DNA of 64,000 nucleotides from CBDDBK01 sp965225715 (GCA_965225715.1 CBDDBK010000002.1:310001-374000); one strand, 5' to 3'. Counted from the first letter of the stretch, positions 8,566 to 17,700 are shown. Notes: generated by a model from the letters alone, not told the origin. Numbers and translations are program-made.

Positions 8566-9048
8566 TTAATCTCTAAGATATTGGTTTACAGGAATACCAA
8601 ATATTAGATAGCCTTGATGAGTTATTTTAATATTCTCTAACTCAAACTCTTTAACATTTGATAATCTAAATTCTAAACATCCAACAAACCTTCTAACATA
8701 TTCCATCATTTTTTCTATTTGTTTAGGGTATTTTATAGGTTTGCCTTTCTGCATTCTTTTTAAATTTATTGAATCCGTATTGTACTTTAAAAGTTCTTCT
8801 CCATTGGACAGACGTACTGAAAAAATATATATCGCTTTAACCTCTGGACTATGTCTACTCTCAAATTTTATATAGATCAATATACTTCCTTTACAGTTTT
8901 GAAGAAAGTTTGACAAAGGTATCTCTTTGGCAATTTCAAGATTTTCTATATGGTAATAAGGCAATACAGGAGTGCCAGGATTGTCTTCTGTCTGGCTTTT
9001 ACTTTTAAAGAATATAAAGAGACAGACGATTACAATTATTTTTATCAT
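8566..9048 (-). CDS. Secreted immunity protein for cassette G
   Basis: A 160-residue paralogue of 7620-8078, with signal peptide MIKIIVIVCLFIFFKSKSQ and then PGTPVLPYYHIENLEIAKE, KGSILIYIKF, AIYIFSVRLSNG, and YPKQIEKMMEYVRRF. It has an eight-residue insertion, EFELENIK, before the last strand relative to the cassette F protein. It starts 2 bases past the toxin stop, consistent with coupled translation. Inferred periplasmic inhibitor of the cassette G peptidase. Confidence 0.78.
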   Translation of the reverse strand: MIKIIVIVCLFIFFKSKSQTEDNPGTPVLPYYHIENLEIAKEIPLSNFLQNCKGSILIYIKFESRHSPEVKAIYIFSVRLSNGEELLKYNTDSINLKRMQKGKPIKYPKQIEKMMEYVRRFVGCLEFRLSNVKEFELENIKITHQGYLIFGIPVNQYLRD

Positions 9049-9050
9049 TA

Positions 9051-9965
9051 TTATTTGTTAGTCAGTGGATATAATCGTTTAATCAAATCTAAATTGTATT
9101 CTTTCACAGGTGTGTTTTTATAAATGAAGCCTTTAGCAGCCCCTTTAATAAAATTGTTTACGGCGATATTGGCGTTTTTTATAGAATGACTTCTCAGTAA
9201 AGATTTCATAGCAAAAAAGTATTTTGAACCTACATCAGTATCTGGAATCATACTGCTGACTGTAACCCCTGCAATAAAAGGATCTTGTCCACCAGCTACC
9301 AGATGATTATAATATGCAGCAGTTCCAAATATGGTAGCTTCTACTTCTAAACCAATATGATGCCCATTAGAAAAACCATTATTTTCATCTTGATAAGCGT
9401 GGAAAGACTCGTGGGCTATCGGAGAAATAATTTTGGATGGAGCGCCATATTCAAAAAGTGCCCCGGCAAAGATAGTTCCACCTTTTCGATTCCCATTTGT
9501 TACATATCTAAATGTTCCTTTTAGGTCATTTCCATTTTTATCTTTGGAATATTCATTTATATAGCTGTAATTTTGTTCGGAGGCTATCAAGGTGTTTAAA
9601 ACTGTACCACCCGCTTTACTGTTACCAACACTATTTAAGGCAGTAACAACCGAACTCACAAAGGCATTATCGCCACTATATTCCAATCCTTGAGTATATT
9701 GTAAGGTTTGATTATCACCATAATGAATTGAAATCGTATCTCCCAGCGGATCAATATATCTCAAAGGATTATTGCCAAAGCCCGAATAAACACTCTGGGA
9801 ATAGTTGTATTTCGGGTCTGACTGCCCCCAGAGTCCAAGCACTTGGTCATAACTTCTAAACAAAGCCATATCCCAATTAAGATTGAAATTGTCAACCCGT
9901 TCAATTCCATTAAACTTAAACCTATGATCTGGATTGCCTCTTAACTCCAAGCCTTTTATAGTCAT
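9051..9965 (-). CDS. Orphan RHS tip cassette G, HExxH peptidase-like toxin
   Basis: The 304-residue frame begins at the Met of PFGM; homology to the native core continues untranslated to about 10053. The core is the FNGIER...DPLGD type. The tip begins DTISIHYGDNQTLQY, has HESFH at 185-189 and GLEVEA at 205-210, where a Glu is a plausible third zinc ligand, so a zinc-dependent peptidase is likely. Its arm carries the variant cttaattctaaa, shared in this window only with the native RHS gene, which suggests recent exchange with it. Confidence 0.85.
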   Translation of the reverse strand: MTIKGLELRGNPDHRFKFNGIERVDNFNLNWDMALFRSYDQVLGLWGQSDPKYNYSQSVYSGFGNNPLRYIDPLGDTISIHYGDNQTLQYTQGLEYSGDNAFVSSVVTALNSVGNSKAGGTVLNTLIASEQNYSYINEYSKDKNGNDLKGTFRYVTNGNRKGGTIFAGALFEYGAPSKIISPIAHESFHAYQDENNGFSNGHHIGLEVEATIFGTAAYYNHLVAGGQDPFIAGVTVSSMIPDTDVGSKYFFAMKSLLRSHSIKNANIAVNNFIKGAAKGFIYKNTPVKEYNLDLIKRLYPLTNK

Positions 9966-10086
9966 CCCAAAAGGGTAGTAGTGGTTTTCTTGGATAACCT
10001 TGATGGCTTTGGTGTGCTTAATTCTAAAATCATCGAAATAAATATTGGCGGGATTCTAATTAGGAAATAGTTTCAAACTAAAAAAA

Positions 10087-10524
10087 TTACTTGGGTGTTA
10101 AATTAAAAGCAGTATAACTTAATACATCTCTTTTCTCTTCCCACAATTCCTCATTTTCAAATTTTATCACACAAGATCTAATAATGGCATTAATCTCTGC
10201 CTTGTGAGCAGAATTATCACAATAATCAATTTTTACATCATTAATGAATACTTTATCTTTGAATGTACAAAACTCAATAATAACCCTATATCTTCCAGTG
10301 GCATCACTAATTCTATTGAATATGTAATTCTTACTTAGTTCATCAAAAATATTAGGGTATATCACCGCTCTTTTGTAATCTTTAGTTGTATATACTCCGA
10401 AAATGCAAAATGTATCTTCTTTTTGGTAGTGATAACAAAATCCCTCTGAAAATCTTTTCTGAGCCATCAAATTATTTATACATCCTAAGATTGTTATAAA
10501 TAGAATAAATTTTATCATTGTCAA
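10087..10524 (-). CDS. Secreted immunity protein for cassette H
   Basis: A 145-residue protein with an N-terminal signal (MTMIKFILFITILGCINNLMAQ) that could be cleaved after MAQ or processed at the ILGC lipobox. The body has KDYKRAVIYPNIFDEL, ISDATGRYRVIIEF, VFINDVKIDYCDNS and ends YTAFNLTPK. Close paralogues follow the EExxH tips at 13581 and 27710, so the family pairs with that toxin type. It begins 8 bases after the tip stop. TonB-C-like topology is a weak possibility. Confidence 0.77.
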   Translation of the reverse strand: MTMIKFILFITILGCINNLMAQKRFSEGFCYHYQKEDTFCIFGVYTTKDYKRAVIYPNIFDELSKNYIFNRISDATGRYRVIIEFCTFKDKVFINDVKIDYCDNSAHKAEINAIIRSCVIKFENEELWEEKRDVLSYTAFNLTPK

Positions 10525-10532
10525 TCAGTTAT

Positions 10533-11363
10533 TTAATTATTAAAGATATTATTATAGACTTCAGGAAGCAACAATCTCTGTTCACCTTTATAGCTATCAG
10601 GACCTCCATAGATATTCAAGCTACTTTCGAAATGTTTAAGATAGTCGAAGTAGGAACGTTCCAGAAGAGTTCCTTTTATTTTTGGATTTTGCTTTTTGGG
10701 TAATTCAAAAAGATTATCATCTAGGATAAAAGAATGTTCATAACTAGGTAAGTTTGGATCCTGCTCTAATTGCGACAAAACTACATAATCAAACAGTTTC
10801 GCTTCTGCTTCTAATTCTTGACTTTCACGTTTTCCATCATAGGTTTGGTGCTGAAGAACATGGAAAAACTCTTCTACAACAGCTTTATCACTCAAATAGG
10901 TAGCATCACCTATATTGTCTCTAAAAAAAATCTGATTAGTAACTGAAGAAGCTGCTCCGTTTGCATTACGTCTGTCTAACTCTTCATTGTCTATTCCAAC
11001 ATAATAAGTATAAGAAGGGTCATCTCTAATGGTTGTAAAGAGAGTATTAAAGGCTTTGTTATTAGTTTGTAAATATTGAATCCGTTGTTCAAGATTAGTA
11101 GCTTTTGTGGAATTTAAGAATACAATTTTTGCTCCATCCGGATCAATAGCATTTATTGGATTATTAGCTACAAAAGCATAATTTGAAATACTATAGTATT
11201 TTTGAGACAATGGATCCGAAACATCCCACCTTCCTTTTGCTGGGTCTAAATGCCTCGCCCCAAAATCATCCATATTCCAACCAAAAACTTCTGTTCTTTC
11301 TTTACCATTAAACTTAAACTTATGATCTGGATTGCCTCTTAATTCCAAACCCTTCATACTCAT
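10533..11363 (-). CDS. Orphan RHS tip cassette H, EExxH toxin
   Basis: A 276-residue fragment starting at the PFGM Met; the arm extends to about 11430 and stops at aaaatcatcg. The core is a FNGKER...LDPAKGRW type ending NPINAIDPDGA. The tip has VEEFFH at 163-168, then HQTYDGKRESQELEAEAKLF. In placement this resembles HExxH...E peptidases, but the first His is Glu (EExxH), and the same holds in cassettes J and S. Either an unusual metal site or loss of activity is possible. The first 60 or so tip residues are shared with cassettes J and S. Confidence 0.84.
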   Translation of the reverse strand: MSMKGLELRGNPDHKFKFNGKERTEVFGWNMDDFGARHLDPAKGRWDVSDPLSQKYYSISNYAFVANNPINAIDPDGAKIVFLNSTKATNLEQRIQYLQTNNKAFNTLFTTIRDDPSYTYYVGIDNEELDRRNANGAASSVTNQIFFRDNIGDATYLSDKAVVEEFFHVLQHQTYDGKRESQELEAEAKLFDYVVLSQLEQDPNLPSYEHSFILDDNLFELPKKQNPKIKGTLLERSYFDYLKHFESSLNIYGGPDSYKGEQRLLLPEVYNNIFNN

Positions 11364-11393
11364 CCCAAAAGGATAGAAATGATTTTCTTGGAC

Positions 11394-12745
11394 AACCTTG
11401 ATAGCCTTCGTGTGCTTAATGCTAAAATCATCGGAGTAGACATTAGTTAATCATGAATAATAGATAAAAAAATGTAAATAATTTGTCTTCAATTATAAAT
11501 GCTCATTTCTTCGTTCATCAACATTAAATTTAATTTGCACAAAAATCTATTAGAAACAGGATAGTATATAAATTATAAAAATCTTTATATATTTTTACCT
11601 AATCTCTAATTAGGAATTCTTATTGAAAAATACCAATAAGTTAGAGCAGGCTTATCCGGATAAACTAAGTAAAAATTTCCCAAAGAGTATACGTATTTTT
11701 TTACATAAGGTAACATTTTTTTTATATCTGAGGGATAATTTATTTTCTTTCCCATATATTTTTTTCTATGACTACTTATGCCCAAGGAGTATGCAAAATG
11801 TTTTTTCCCATCTGATAAATTTACTTTTGTTATGTAAATTCTTTTAATCTTATTGTTTGATTTGAATTTTATATATACAAAAATTCTTCCTTTAAATTTT
11901 TTTAAGTGCTTTGGTAATGGAATATTTTTTGCTTTTTTAAAACTCTTAACCATATATGGCGAATAGGTAATATCAGAACCGTCAATAAAACTTCCAGGAT
12001 CTTCGTACTTATAAATATTATCTCTCTTAGCATTTTGTCCGATCAACTTAGATAATAAAAAGAAAGTCAATATTATTAAAAAACCTATTTTGGAAATATA
12101 ATTTTTGAATTTCATAATATTTAATTATTTAATCAAGGGATAAAACCTTCTAATTAAAGGTGATTCATACTTTCTGATGGGAGTTTTCCCATAAAAACTT
12201 CCTTTAGATGCTCCATGGATAAAATTATGACCAGCATTGCTAAAATCTTCCGATGAATAATTGTATAAAAGATTTACCATTGAAGTTGAATATTTGTCAC
12301 CAGATTCATTGCTTTTACTTCCTAAATAGGATAATACTTTCCATTCTGCTATCTCAGAAATTTCACCATTATTGACCAAAGAATAGAAATAAGTAGAAGC
12401 TCCAAATAAATTGGCTTCTACCTCTAAGCCAATGTGATGACCGCTAGAAAAACCGTTATTTTCATCTTGATAGGCGTGGAAAGATTCGTGGGCTATAGAT
12501 GCTATTTCTCTGCCTCCTTTATTTTCAAATTCAGAAATTGCCCCAGCATAAATCGTACCGCCCTCGCGACTACCATGTCTTTCATACTTAAAGGCTCCTT
12601 TCATATCTTTTCCATTTGCATCTTTGGAATATTGGTTTATATAACTGTAATTTTGTTCAGAATTTATAAGTGCGTCTAATATATTTCCACCACCTTTTGT
12701 TTGAACTATGTCATTTAGAGTATTTACCAATGTATTCACAAAGGC
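11394..12745 (-). repeat. Duplicated cassette block (copy 1; copy 2 at 19346-20697)
   Basis: At an offset of 7952 bases the arm end, the spacer with gagtagacattagttaatc, the immunity gene and the C-terminal two thirds of the tip appear identical, with differences appearing only near 12704 onward. The block therefore crosses a cassette junction, so whole junctions are copied, not just coding parts. Confidence 0.85.
11606..12115 (-). CDS. Secreted immunity protein for cassette I
   Basis: A 169-residue protein with signal MKFKNYISKIGFLIILTFFL ending near LIGQ, then KGRIFVYIKFKSNNK, IYITKVNLSDGK, INYPSDIKKMLPYVKKY and a final YWYFSIRIPN strand. It is the same family as the other HESFH-cassette immunity proteins and appears identical to 19558-20067. 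It is strongly basic. About 165 bases of non-coding AT-rich spacer follow it (11441-11605), with no recognisable gene. Confidence 0.78.
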   Translation of the reverse strand: MKFKNYISKIGFLIILTFFLLSKLIGQNAKRDNIYKYEDPGSFIDGSDITYSPYMVKSFKKAKNIPLPKHLKKFKGRIFVYIKFKSNNKIKRIYITKVNLSDGKKHFAYSLGISSHRKKYMGKKINYPSDIKKMLPYVKKYVYSLGNFYLVYPDKPALTYWYFSIRIPN

Positions 12746-13045
12746 ATTATCGCCACTATATTCCAATCCTTGAGTATATTGTAAGGTTTGATTATCACCA
12801 TAATGAATTGAAATCGTATCTCCCAGCGGATCAATATATCTCAAAGGATTATTTCCAAAACCCGAATAAACACTTTGGCTATAAGTGTATTTGGGGTCTG
12901 ATTGCCCCCAGAGTCCAAGTATTTGGTCATAACTTCTATACAAAGCCATATCCCAATTCAGATTGAAATTGTCAACCCGTTCAATCCCATTAAACTTAAA
13001 CCTATGGTCTGGATTGCCTCTTAACTGCAGCCCCTTCATCGTCAT
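12125..13045 (-). CDS. Orphan RHS tip cassette I, HESFH peptidase-like toxin
   Basis: A 306-residue fragment with its arm reaching to about 13100 (ends cttcgtgtatttaat). The core is the FNGIERVDNFNL...DPLGD type. The tip is SIHYGDNQTLQY, then KGAFKYERHGSREGGTIYAG, IASIAHESFHAYQ, and GLEVEANLFGAS. HExxH plus a following Glu indicates a zinc peptidase fold. The C-terminal part (KYESPLIRRFYPLIK) is shared with cassette N, while the N-terminal part resembles G. The immunity gene starts 9 bases after its stop. Confidence 0.85.
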   Translation of the reverse strand: MTMKGLQLRGNPDHRFKFNGIERVDNFNLNWDMALYRSYDQILGLWGQSDPKYTYSQSVYSGFGNNPLRYIDPLGDTISIHYGDNQTLQYTQGLEYSGDNAFVNTLVNTLNDIVQTKGGGNILDALINSEQNYSYINQYSKDANGKDMKGAFKYERHGSREGGTIYAGAISEFENKGGREIASIAHESFHAYQDENNGFSSGHHIGLEVEANLFGASTYFYSLVNNGEISEIAEWKVLSYLGSKSNESGDKYSTSMVNLLYNYSSEDFSNAGHNFIHGASKGSFYGKTPIRKYESPLIRRFYPLIK

Positions 13046-13129
13046 CCCAAAAGGGTAGAAATGATTTTCTTGGATAACCTTGATAGCTTTCGTGTATTTA
13101 ATTTTTTTGAAATAAATGTATAAACAAAG

Positions 13130-13570
13130 TTATTTCGGAGTTAAATTAAACGCAGTATAGCTTAGTACTGTCCTTTTTTCTTCCCATAGCTCATTCTTCT
13201 CAAATTTAATTGTACACGATTTGATAATAGCATTAATTTCTCCTCTGTGTTCAGAATTGTCGCAATAGTCAATTTTTACATCATTGATAAATACTTTATT
13301 CTGAAATGCACCAAATTCAATAATCACCCTATACTTTCCAGTAGCGTCACTAATTCTGTTAAATACGTATTTCTTACCCAGCTCTTTGAAAATATTTGGA
13401 TACATTACTATATTTTTATAATCTTTTGTTGTGCCTATCGCAAAAACACAAACTGTATCGTTCTGTACTTGATTTTCTTTATTGTAACAAAATGTTCCTG
13501 CTGATCTGAGCTGAGCCATCAAATGGTTTGTGCAGCTACATAACAATAGTATAATTAAAATATATTTCAT
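13130..13570 (-). CDS. Secreted immunity protein for cassette J
   Basis: A 146-residue paralogue of 10087-10524. The signal MKYILIILLLCSCTNHLMAQ contains a possible lipobox (LCSC) as well as an MAQ cleavage site. The body is conserved: TTKDYKNIVMYPNIFKEL, RISDATGKYRVIIEF, VFINDVKIDYCDNSEHRGE, and YTAFNLTPK at the end. It starts 10 bases after the J tip. Inferred periplasmic antitoxin for EExxH tips. Confidence 0.77.
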   Translation of the reverse strand: MKYILIILLLCSCTNHLMAQLRSAGTFCYNKENQVQNDTVCVFAIGTTKDYKNIVMYPNIFKELGKKYVFNRISDATGKYRVIIEFGAFQNKVFINDVKIDYCDNSEHRGEINAIIKSCTIKFEKNELWEEKRTVLSYTAFNLTPK

Positions 13571-13580
13571 TGTCTAAATT

Positions 13581-14411
13581 TTAATTGTTAAAAAGCTCGT
13601 TATAAACTTCAGGAGGTAGCAAGCGCTGTTTTCCTTTATAGCTATTCGGTCCCCCATCAAGTTTTAAATTGTTTTCAAATTGTTTGAGGTAATCGAAATA
13701 GGAACGTTCCAAAAGAGTTCCTTCTATTTTTGGATTTTGTTTTTTGGGTAATTCAAAAAGATTGTCATCCAAAATAAAAGAATGTTCATAGCTAACTAAG
13801 TTTTGATCATGATTTAATTGCCCTAAAACCACATAATCAAACAATTTTGCTTCTGATTCTAATTCTTGACTTTCGCGTTCCCCATTATAGGTTTGATGCT
13901 GAAGAGCATGAAATAATTCTTCTACAATCGCTTTGTCGCTTTTGAAACTTCCATCGCCCACATTATCTCTAAAAAAAATCTGATTAGTAACTGAAGAGGC
14001 TGCTCCGTTTGCATTACGTCTGTCTAACTCTTCATTGTCTATTCCAACATAATAAGTATAAGAAGGGTCATCTCTAATGGTTGTAAAGAGAGTATTAAAG
14101 GCTTTGTTATTAGTTTGTAAATATTGAATCCGTTGTTCAAGATTAGTAGCTTTTGTGGAATTTAAGAATACAATTTTTGCTCCATCCGGATCAATAGCAT
14201 TTATTGGATTATTAGCTACAAAAGCATAATTTGAAATACTATAGTATTTTTGAGACAATGGATCCGAAACATCCCACCTTCCTTTTGCTGGGTCTAAATG
14301 CCTCGCCCCAAAATCATCCATATTCCAACCAAAAACTTCTGTTCTTTCTTTACCATTAAGCTTAAACCTATGATCTGGATTGCCTCTTAACTCCAAGCCC
14401 TTCATACTCAT
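13581..14411 (-). CDS. Orphan RHS tip cassette J, EExxH toxin
   Basis: A 276-residue paralogue of cassette H. The core and first half of the tip (to about residue 150) are almost identical; differences concentrate in the second half, where VEELFH replaces VEEFFH, followed by YNGERESQELESEAKLF. Its arm is one of the shortest, ending at gataacc before ctcataaacttaag, a junction that also appears beside cassettes L and U. No signal peptide and no YD shell are present. Confidence 0.84.
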   Translation of the reverse strand: MSMKGLELRGNPDHRFKLNGKERTEVFGWNMDDFGARHLDPAKGRWDVSDPLSQKYYSISNYAFVANNPINAIDPDGAKIVFLNSTKATNLEQRIQYLQTNNKAFNTLFTTIRDDPSYTYYVGIDNEELDRRNANGAASSVTNQIFFRDNVGDGSFKSDKAIVEELFHALQHQTYNGERESQELESEAKLFDYVVLGQLNHDQNLVSYEHSFILDDNLFELPKKQNPKIEGTLLERSYFDYLKQFENNLKLDGGPNSYKGKQRLLPPEVYNELFNN

Positions 14412-14511
14412 CCCAAACGGATAAAAATGGTTTTCTTGGATAACCTCATAAACTTAAGTGCACAACTTTTGGGGTAATTTTCTACACGATCCTGGGAATA
14501 ATTCTTTACAG

Positions 14512-15009
14512 TCACCTTTCTTTAAATCTAATGGGAAATAAGGTCCAATGTTTATGAGGTTTATTAATATCAGTAAGAACAAGATCTAGCTCTTTTACAA
14601 AACGCTCCGCATAAGGTAAAAGACAAGCTACTTTTTTAGGATACTTTATTTTTTTACCTTTTGAAATTTTTTTTGAAAATTTTTTATCACGTCTCAAAAA
14701 TGGTCTGTATGTGATGTTTTCATCTGAATTGGATAATTCTACTGAAGATATGTATATAATCTGAACTTTGTGAGTTGAATCAAACTTCGCATAAACTTGT
14801 ATATGACCTCTAAAACCTTTTATACAGTTAGGCTTAGGAATAGCATATGCTAATTTAGCATTTTCCAAAACTTTAGGTATATAAAAACTTCGTTCAATTG
14901 GTTTCTCTTTTGGAAAACTATCCGCAAAACCACATATATAGTCTTGTCCCTTTGAGGGAAAAAGAGAAAAGAAAAAAGAAAAAAGAAAAAAGAAAAAAGA
15001 AAAATTCAT
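14512..15009 (-). CDS. Secreted immunity protein for cassette K, heptamer-coded signal peptide
   Basis: A 165-residue protein. The first 18 codons are MNFSFFFFLFSFFFSLFP, encoded largely by tandem TTTTTTC heptamers, acting as a hydrophobic signal sequence. The body has KGFRGHIQVYAKFDSTHK, IIYISSVELSNS, KYPKKVACLLPYAERF and belongs to the HESFH-cassette immunity family. It is about 70% identical by eye to 17888-18382 and 31869-32363. It begins 6 bases after the K tip stop. Confidence 0.78.
   Translation of the reverse strand: MNFSFFFFLFSFFFSLFPSKGQDYICGFADSFPKEKPIERSFYIPKVLENAKLAYAIPKPNCIKGFRGHIQVYAKFDSTHKVQIIYISSVELSNSDENITYRPFLRRDKKFSKKISKGKKIKYPKKVACLLPYAERFVKELDLVLTDINKPHKHWTLFPIRFKER
14971..15004. 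repeat. Heptamer tract GAAAAAA x4 plus partial, at immunity gene start
   Basis: Four perfect GAAAAAA units (14971-14998) and a truncated fifth directly follow the start codon on the coding strand, preceded by a degenerate unit. Gain or loss of one unit would shift frame immediately after the ATG. Similar tracts start the genes at 17888-18382 and 31869-32363. Confidence 0.85.
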
Positions 15010-15015
15010 TTTAGT

Positions 15016-16677
15016 CTATTGTTTTAGAAGTGGATAAAGTTGCCTAATTAATGGAGATTGATAATCTTTGACTGGTACCTTAGAATAAATTTTTCCCTTT
15101 GAAGCACCTAAGTGGAAATTATTAACTGCTGAACTAAAATACTGCTGATCATATGGTTTCAATAATAAGTCAATCATAGCAGTAGAATATTTTTTATACG
15201 CGTCGTCATTATTTCCTCCAGTAATAAGATTTAAGGTAGATATTAAAATTAGATCTAGGTTTTGTCCTTGATCCACTAAATAATTATAATAAGAAGCAGC
15301 TCCAAACAAAGTAGCTTCTACTTCTAAACCAATATGATGCCCATTAGAAAAACCATTATTTTCATCTTGATAAGCGTGGAAAGACTCGTGGGCTATCGGA
15401 GAAATAATTTTGGATGGAGCGCCATATTCAAAAAGTGCCCCGGCAAAGATAGTTCCACCTTTACGATTCCCATTTGTTACATATCTAAATGTTCCTTTTA
15501 GGTCATTTCCATTTTTATCTTTGGAATATTCATTGATATAGCTGTAATTTTGTTCGGATGCTATCAAGGTGTTTAAAACTGTACCACCCGCTTTGCTGTT
15601 ACCAACACTATTTAAAGCATTAACAACCGAACTCACAAAGGCATTATCGCCATTATATTTCAGTCCTTGGTTATATTGTAAGGTTTGGTTATCGCCATAA
15701 TGAATTGAAATCGTATCTCCCAATGGATCTACATATCTCAAAGGATTATTTCCAAAGCCCGAATAAACACTTTGGAAATAATTGTATTTCGGGTCTATTT
15801 GTCCCCAGAGTCCAAGTATTTGGTCATAACTTCTATACAAAGCCATATCCCAATTCAACTCAAAATTTTCAACCCGTTCAATTCCATTAAACTTAAACTT
15901 ATGATCTGGATTGCCTCTTAATTCCAAGCCCTTCATACTCATCCCAAAAGGGTAGAAATGGTTTTCTTGGATAACCTTGATGGCTTTGGTGTGCTTGATG
16001 CTAAAATCGTCGAAGTAAATATTGGCTGGTGTTTCGTTAGCTACGTAAATATAAGCCTTAACAGCACCGGGTGGGACCTTCGTAATGATATGCCGATTCC
16101 AATGCGGTAAAGAAACCGGCGGATGGTAAATAAAAGACACTTGACTGCCCAAATTTAAATAATTGCCTTTATCATCAACGTATAAAATCATCAAATAGGC
16201 TTGTAAAATAAAAGTTCCATAATTTTCGGTGTTAGCAACCGTTACCGTAACGGAATTGGTGGACAAACCGCTACCCCCTTCGTTGGAAGTCGGCAGCTCC
16301 AAAGTGCTAAAAGGAATGCCACTATTATAATGCGTATAATAGCCTTCTGCTGAAGCCCAATCGACCTGAAACAAGACCTTCACATCCAAGCTATCGCCGG
16401 CTCGAACTGTCAAAACTTTATATAAGCCCACCTCTTTGCCTTCAGCCCCATTGGTATGCGAAGAATGAATGCCGTGACTGGGTTTTATGGTGCTGCGGGT
16501 GGTATCCCAATTCTCAAAAACTGTCTTTTCCAAGCTGTCTTCCATAGTTGCCAAATACTCATCGGTATATTTTTCGTGCCGTACCGCTAACCTCAGATTG
16601 CCCAAATGGTCGCGGTGATGATACTCGTATTTCCAGTCGTCATCTTCTTTCAATACCCGACCTTGGCTGGTGTGCAA
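15016..16677 (-). CDS. Orphan RHS tip cassette K with long core arm, HESFH peptidase-like toxin
   Basis: The longest orphan (553 residues). Its arm starts at HTSQGRVLKED like cassette C, and the arm-proximal DNA is shared with the C/D region. The core end is FNGIER...DPLGD with a local change (KYNYFQSVYSG, WGQIDP). The tip contains SIHYGDNQTLQY, GTIFAGALFEYG, IAHESFHAYQ and GLEVEATLFG, with a distinct C-terminus VPVKDYQSPLIRQLYPLLKQ shared with M and V. Zinc-peptidase-type toxin by motif. The first codon is a TTG at the truncation. Confidence 0.87.
   Translation of the reverse strand: MHTSQGRVLKEDDDWKYEYHHRDHLGNLRLAVRHEKYTDEYLATMEDSLEKTVFENWDTTRSTIKPSHGIHSSHTNGAEGKEVGLYKVLTVRAGDSLDVKVLFQVDWASAEGYYTHYNSGIPFSTLELPTSNEGGSGLSTNSVTVTVANTENYGTFILQAYLMILYVDDKGNYLNLGSQVSFIYHPPVSLPHWNRHIITKVPPGAVKAYIYVANETPANIYFDDFSIKHTKAIKVIQENHFYPFGMSMKGLELRGNPDHKFKFNGIERVENFELNWDMALYRSYDQILGLWGQIDPKYNYFQSVYSGFGNNPLRYVDPLGDTISIHYGDNQTLQYNQGLKYNGDNAFVSSVVNALNSVGNSKAGGTVLNTLIASEQNYSYINEYSKDKNGNDLKGTFRYVTNGNRKGGTIFAGALFEYGAPSKIISPIAHESFHAYQDENNGFSNGHHIGLEVEATLFGAASYYNYLVDQGQNLDLILISTLNLITGGNNDDAYKKYSTAMIDLLLKPYDQQYFSSAVNNFHLGASKGKIYSKVPVKDYQSPLIRQLYPLLKQ
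15940..16677 (-). repeat. Long RHS homology arm (cassette K copy)
   Basis: A match to native 36078-36815 and cassette C 4315-5052, ending at the same TSQGRVLKED truncation point as C, so C and K inherited one junction. Confidence 0.85.
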
Positions 16678-17700
16678 GAATTAGAAAATATTTTTATATA
16701 CCACTTAAATTAAGTAATGGCAAAGACAATAATATTAAAATAAATATTAAAAATATCCTAACTAGTTGATTTGATAATTTATAATTTATAATAAAGCCTA
16801 ATGCTAATAGAGTCAACAAAGCTAAGTACTCTATATTGCTAATAGATGAATTTAAAAAACTTCCTATTAAGGCACACATCAAGTGAATAAAACTTACCCG
16901 TAAAGCATTAAAATGATAATAGTATAAGAGACTTACTCCAAATGTTAAACACGGTAACAACGCCAGATATACTCTAAGGTTTCTGATTTTCATTTTTTTG
17001 TTTTATTTAGTTTTTTTAATTTATCATTTAATTTATTTATTGTTTTAATAGTTTCGCCGGAAACCTTCCTAAAATCTTGAAGAACCTTTTTAGATTTTGC
17101 AGTCCTATAGATATTTCCATAGACTGCTGTTGCGCTAATCCCATCTCCAAAAGCTGAAAAAGGTAAGTCTAACTGCCCGCCAGATAACTGAATTAAAGAT
17201 TTTACATAACTATTTGAGTTAGGTCCTAAAGCTTTATAATCAGGCAAATTTTTGTAATCTCCCTTTTTATCTTGTTCCGAGAAAAACTTGGCAATTTCAA
17301 GAATGCTATTTTCAAAATCATAATTTTCTGGATCAGATTCAGGATCTTTAACTTCTCCTTCTTTTACAACATTTGCTCTACCTTCTATTTTCTCTTCAGA
17401 ATAATCATCAATTCTTGGTCTTCCCGTTCTGGCACCTTCTTCTGGTCCCCATAATTCAACTATCTTGTCAACTTTATCCGTTTTAACTCTTAGAAAAGCA
17501 TGTCTACCTACATGACCCGTAGCAGCAACAGTTTCAGTAAATACCCATACACTATCCCCATTTACATCTACAAAGCGAATCGGATTACCTGCCATAGCAC
17601 TATAAGGACTTAAAGCATAATACTTTTCGGCAAAGCGATCTATTTTATTCATGTTAATATAATCAGAGCTGTAATGCCGCCACCCAAAATCATCCATATT
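16292..17700 (-). repeat. Duplicated block, second copy of 4667-6075
   Basis: At an offset of 11625 bases the end of an arm, the small membrane immunity gene, the GPNSN tip and the core end appear identical, with edges at a G/C difference (4666) and at atattta/atattca (6076). About 1.4 kb crossing a cassette junction was copied recently or homogenised. Confidence 0.85.
16694..16993 (-). CDS. Small membrane immunity protein for cassette L
   Basis: A 99-residue hydrophobic protein identical in sequence to 5069-5368, with the same ATGA overlap with the upstream tip stop. Because copy and tip are both duplicated, toxin and antidote move together. See 5069-5368 for topology. Confidence 0.75.
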   Translation of the reverse strand: MKIRNLRVYLALLPCLTFGVSLLYYYHFNALRVSFIHLMCALIGSFLNSSISNIEYLALLTLLALGFIINYKLSNQLVRIFLIFILILLSLPLLNLSGI

